Positions 32,731 to 35,430 of a DNA stretch of 35,430 bases are shown in pieces; within the stretch, counting starts at the first letter, position 1; each line of letters opens with the position of its first letter. The stretch comes from Burkholderiaceae bacterium (lineage in GTDB: Bacteria; Pseudomonadota; Gammaproteobacteria; Burkholderiales; Burkholderiaceae_C). Made by a program: the position numbers and the translations under genes. The stretch is taken from assembly GCA_016790575.1 (NCBI GenBank), contig JAEUOU010000004.1, positions 1 through 35,430 of the forward strand, in the 5' to 3' direction. The notes beneath the pieces were generated by a model, which ran no database searches, was not told where the DNA came from, and saw only the letters and a list, made by a program, of their open reading frames with translations.

Positions 32731-33873
32731 ATGCAAGTCGCCGAGCAACAACTCCTGGACCTTCGTCCCAAATTCAAGGAAACCCGCAAGAAGCTGCTCA
32801 GCGCACGGCACCTGCCGGGCGAGGTGTACAGCTCGCCGGAAATCTACGACATGGAGAAGCAGCAGATCTTCATGAAGTACTGGCTCTCCGTGGGGCGTGT
32901 CGAGGAGATCCCCAACGTCGGCGACTACTACACCTTCCAGGTGATGAAGGAGTCGATCGTGGTGTCGCGCCCTGCGCCCGATCAGATCGTCGCCTACATG
33001 AACCAATGCCTGCACCGAGGGGTCGAGGTCGCTGTGGGCAGCGGCAACGCTAAGGAGTTCAGCTGCCCCTACCATGCGTGGCTGTACGACGTGAGCGGCA
33101 AGCTGGTGGTCGCGCCCGGCATGAAGGCCTCGGAGGTCGATCTGAAGAACTGCAGCCTGCGGCAACTGCACGTCAAGATCTGGCGCGGCTGGATCTTCGT
33201 GAATTTCAGCGACGAACCGATGTCCTTCGAGGACTACATCGCGCCCTTCGAGGAGCCGCTGTGGTGGTTCCAGACCGACCAGTGCAAGCTGGCGCAGAAG
33301 GTCGAGATCGACGTCAAGTGCAACTGGAAATTCCTGGTCGAGAACCTGATCGACATTTACCACGTGGGCGTCATTCACAAAGGGACGTTCGGTGGCTTCG
33401 TCAAGGGCGAGCAGGTTCGCTTCAACCTGCTGGAGAACGGCGGCTGGCATACCCAGTACGAAGCGCGCCCACACTCGAAGTCCGGCGACCAGGTCTTCCC
33501 GACGCTGCCCTGGGCACAGGACAAGCCCAGCGGCATCGCCTGCAAGGCGGGCATCTATCCCAACCTGAACCTGTCGATGCGTGCCGACAGCGTTCGCATG
33601 TGGCACATCTGGCCCATCTCTCCCACGGAAACCCGGGTCATCTGCTACCTGCTGTTCCCTCAAGCCGCTTTCTCGGTTCCGAACTACGACGAAGAGATGG
33701 ACAAGTACATCGGCTTCGTGCGTCAGATCATCGCTGAGGACGCGGTGATGGTGGAGGGCATGCAAAACACCGCAGGCTCGAAGTTCTTCAAGCCCGGCCC
33801 GATGTCGCCGCTGGAGGAAGCGCTGTACCACATGGAAAACCACTATATCGACGCGATGACGTCGCAAGACTGA
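32731..33873 (+). CDS. Rieske non-haem iron oxygenase, alpha subunit
   Basis: This is a 380-residue protein. Start ATG 32731 has AAGGA 9 bases upstream. The Rieske [2Fe-2S] ligands are Cys93 and His95 (NQCLHRG) and Cys112 and His115 (CPYHAW). The mononuclear iron site is Asp208, His211, His216 (ENLIDIYHVGVIH), with a downstream carboxylate expected in AEDAVMVEGMQN. It activates oxygen for ring hydroxylation or demethylation. No beta subunit gene follows, so an alpha3-type enzyme is likely. Ferredoxin and reductase genes directly downstream complete a three-component system. The substrate is unknown. Confidence 0.92.
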   Translation: MQVAEQQLLDLRPKFKETRKKLLSARHLPGEVYSSPEIYDMEKQQIFMKYWLSVGRVEEIPNVGDYYTFQVMKESIVVSRPAPDQIVAYMNQCLHRGVEVAVGSGNAKEFSCPYHAWLYDVSGKLVVAPGMKASEVDLKNCSLRQLHVKIWRGWIFVNFSDEPMSFEDYIAPFEEPLWWFQTDQCKLAQKVEIDVKCNWKFLVENLIDIYHVGVIHKGTFGGFVKGEQVRFNLLENGGWHTQYEARPHSKSGDQVFPTLPWAQDKPSGIACKAGIYPNLNLSMRADSVRMWHIWPISPTETRVICYLLFPQAAFSVPNYDEEMDKYIGFVRQIIAEDAVMVEGMQNTAGSKFFKPGPMSPLEEALYHMENHYIDAMTSQD

Positions 33874-33908
33874 GGCAGCCGCCATGGGGACAACTGTGTG
33901 GAGACAGC

Positions 33909-34229
33909 ATGCACGATGAATGGATCAATGTAGGCAGCGTCGCCGATGTCGACGAGGACGACACGCATTCGGTGGAAGTCGACGGCAAGCGAGTGTGCCT
34001 GTACAAGCTCGGTGGAGAAATCTATGCGACGGATGGTACGTGCACACATGGCGAGGCGGATCTGTCGCTGGGCATGGTGGTCGACTCCTGTCTCATCGAG
34101 TGCCCCTTGCACGAAGGCACCTTTGATATCAGAACCGGCCGCGCGGTGGACGCCCCTTGCACCGAGCCGCTGCATTGCTACCCGGTCAAGGTCGAGCAGG
34201 GGGTCATCTACCTGCGGCCCGTCCGCTGA
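33909..34229 (+). CDS. Rieske-type [2Fe-2S] ferredoxin
   Basis: This 106-residue electron carrier has ligands Cys45, His47 (CTHG) and Cys65, His68 (CPLHEG), the naphthalene-dioxygenase ferredoxin pattern. GGAGACAGC precedes the ATG. It passes electrons from the reductase coded 21 bases downstream to the oxygenase coded upstream. Its length is normal and the gene is complete. Confidence 0.93.
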   Translation: MHDEWINVGSVADVDEDDTHSVEVDGKRVCLYKLGGEIYATDGTCTHGEADLSLGMVVDSCLIECPLHEGTFDIRTGRAVDAPCTEPLHCYPVKVEQGVIYLRPVR

Positions 34230-34250
34230 ACCTCTGATCGGGAAACAGAG

Positions 34251-35430
34251 ATGGATGTTGTCATCGTAGGAGCCGGCCAGGCCGGCGCTTGGGTCGCCCG
34301 GTCGCTGCGGCTGGGCGGACACGAGGGGGGGATCACGCTGCTGGGCCGGGAATTGCACGCGCCGTACGAGCGTCCCCCCCTATCCAAGGGGGTGCTCAGC
34401 GGGACGGAGGCGCATCCGCCGGTGCTGCTTGACCCGCAACAGTGCGATGCCTTGCGTGTGGATTTCCGGCCGGGTGTCGAGGTGGTCGACATCGATCGTT
34501 CCCGCCACCAGGTCCGGTGCGCGGATGGCTCGGTGGTCCCCTACGGCAAGCTCGTGCTGGCCACCGGCGGGCGTCCCCGGCCGTTGTCGTGTCCTGGCGC
34601 GGACCTGCCCCATGTCCATGCCTTGCGAACGATCGAGGACTCCCGGGCCATCGCCAGGCAACTGGTGCCCGGCAACCGGGTGCTGGTCATCGGGGGCGGA
34701 TGGATCGGACTGGAGGTCGCGGCGACGGCGAGGGCGAAGCAGGTCAATGTCATGCTGCTGGAGGCGGGCTCCCGCCTGTGCGCGCGGTCGCTGCCGCCCC
34801 GGTTTTCGGAGTTTTTGCTCGAGAAGCACCGGGAGGAAGGTGTTGAGGTCCGCTTGTCGACAACGGTCTCGTCGATCACTGCCGGGCGTCAGCGCGCCCT
34901 GGCCGTGCAACTGCCCGGCGGGGCGCAGGAGTTCGATGCTGTCGTGGTCGGGATCGGGCTGCTGCTCGAAACCGGCCTGGCCGAGGCCTGCGGGCTGGAG
35001 GTCCGGGACGGCATTGTCGTCGACCAGACAGGGAGAACGTCCGACCCCGACATCTATGCGGTGGGCGATGTGGCCAACCAGCCCAGCACCTGGGCGGGCG
35101 GTCGCCTGCGCCTCGAATCGTGGGCCAACGCCCAGAATCAGGCGATCGCCGTAGGCAAGGCACTGGCCGGAGAAGACGTGGCCTATGACGAGATACCCTG
35201 GTTCTGGTCCGATCAGTACAACCTGAACATACAGGTGCTGGGCATGCCGCTGAACGATGTGGAAGGCATTCAGCGAGGATCGGTGGAGGCGGGCCAGTTC
35301 TCCGTGTTCCAGTTCTCGGGCGAGCGATTGCACAGCGTGATCTCGGTCAATGCGCCGCGGGACATCAAGGTCGCCAAGCGCTGGCTCAAGCAGGGGACGT
35401 GTCCGTCTCCAGAGGTGATCGCAGATCCAT
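34251..35430 (+). CDS. FAD-dependent ferredoxin reductase (3' end beyond window)
   Basis: The frame starts at ATG 34251 and remains open to the last base, giving 393 residues of an expected 400 or so. The FAD motif is VVIVGAGQAGAWVARSLR (residues 3-20) and the NAD motif is RVLVIGGGWIGLEVAATARA. The conserved YERPPLSKGVL segment and TSDPDIYAVGDVAN (second FAD contact) identify a class of NADH:ferredoxin reductases that serve Rieske oxygenases and P450s. It completes the electron chain NADH to reductase to ferredoxin to oxygenase. Confidence 0.92.
   Translation, partial: MDVVIVGAGQAGAWVARSLRLGGHEGGITLLGRELHAPYERPPLSKGVLSGTEAHPPVLLDPQQCDALRVDFRPGVEVVDIDRSRHQVRCADGSVVPYGKLVLATGGRPRPLSCPGADLPHVHALRTIEDSRAIARQLVPGNRVLVIGGGWIGLEVAATARAKQVNVMLLEAGSRLCARSLPPRFSEFLLEKHREEGVEVRLSTTVSSITAGRQRALAVQLPGGAQEFDAVVVGIGLLLETGLAEACGLEVRDGIVVDQTGRTSDPDIYAVGDVANQPSTWAGGRLRLESWANAQNQAIAVGKALAGEDVAYDEIPWFWSDQYNLNIQVLGMPLNDVEGIQRGSVEAGQFSVFQFSGERLHSVISVNAPRDIKVAKRWLKQGTCPSPEVIADP

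Noticed and set aside
1-35430. CRISPR arrays, tRNA, rRNA, ICE attachment sites
   Set aside because: No regularly spaced repeats of CRISPR size, no cloverleaf or rRNA-like sequence, and no integrase or att-like direct repeats were found in the window.

Overview
The window is high-GC DNA from a proteobacterium, most likely a member of the Burkholderiales (Comamonadaceae or Alcaligenaceae type). I infer this from the codon use, the Tn4371-like conjugative backbone, and the abundance of TRAP, Bug/TctC and LysR genes. No rRNA, tRNA or CRISPR array was seen.

Positions 1-7244 are part of the core of a Tn4371-family integrative and conjugative element (ICE). They hold a DUF2958 gene, a DUF2285/RovC-like regulator, an AlpA-like HTH protein, the replication initiator RepA, three 16-bp iterons, and ParA. 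A small partition-associated protein, a DUF2840 protein, the TraF peptidase, a small ORF carrying a hairpin cluster (candidate oriT) and a VirD2-like DUF3363 relaxase follow. From parA to the relaxase each gene overlaps the next by the 4 bases ATGA. The expected traG/trb mating-pore genes do not follow. Instead the backbone stops at the relaxase and metabolic cargo begins, so 7245-35430 reads as an accessory load behind the relaxase.

Cargo module A (8006-20246) is a catabolic cluster with a divergent LysR regulator. It encodes a HyuA/HyuB-type ATP-dependent hydantoinase/oxoprolinase or carboxylase pair, a small zinc-ribbon partner, an SDR dehydrogenase, a complete TRAP uptake system (DctP, DctQ, DctM), a cysteine hydrolase of the N-carbamoylsarcosine amidase/isochorismatase family, and an aldehyde dehydrogenase. 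It probably imports a small organic acid, amide or ureide, opens or carboxylates it with ATP, removes ammonia, and oxidises the product. It ends in a LysR gene cut off by an IS3-family element (20247-21481).

The IS marks a junction. On its right lie a second, AT-richer LysR fragment and a hemerythrin-like gene (21577-22620).

Cargo module B (22684-31293) is a minus-strand operon: FAD aromatic hydroxylase, TctC/Bug binding protein, homogentisate 1,2-dioxygenase (hmgA), fumarylacetoacetase (fahA), then TctB and TctA. A NahR/NodD-type LysR gene is divergent from it. Together they describe uptake of an aromatic or other carboxylate, hydroxylation, and ring cleavage through homogentisate; maleylacetoacetate isomerase is not present.

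Cargo module C (31319-35430) has a HTH protein fused to a citrate-synthase-like domain that lacks key catalytic residues. It is divergent from a Rieske oxygenase alpha subunit, a Rieske ferredoxin and a ferredoxin reductase that runs off the window. A perfect 18-bp palindrome sits between the divergent genes.
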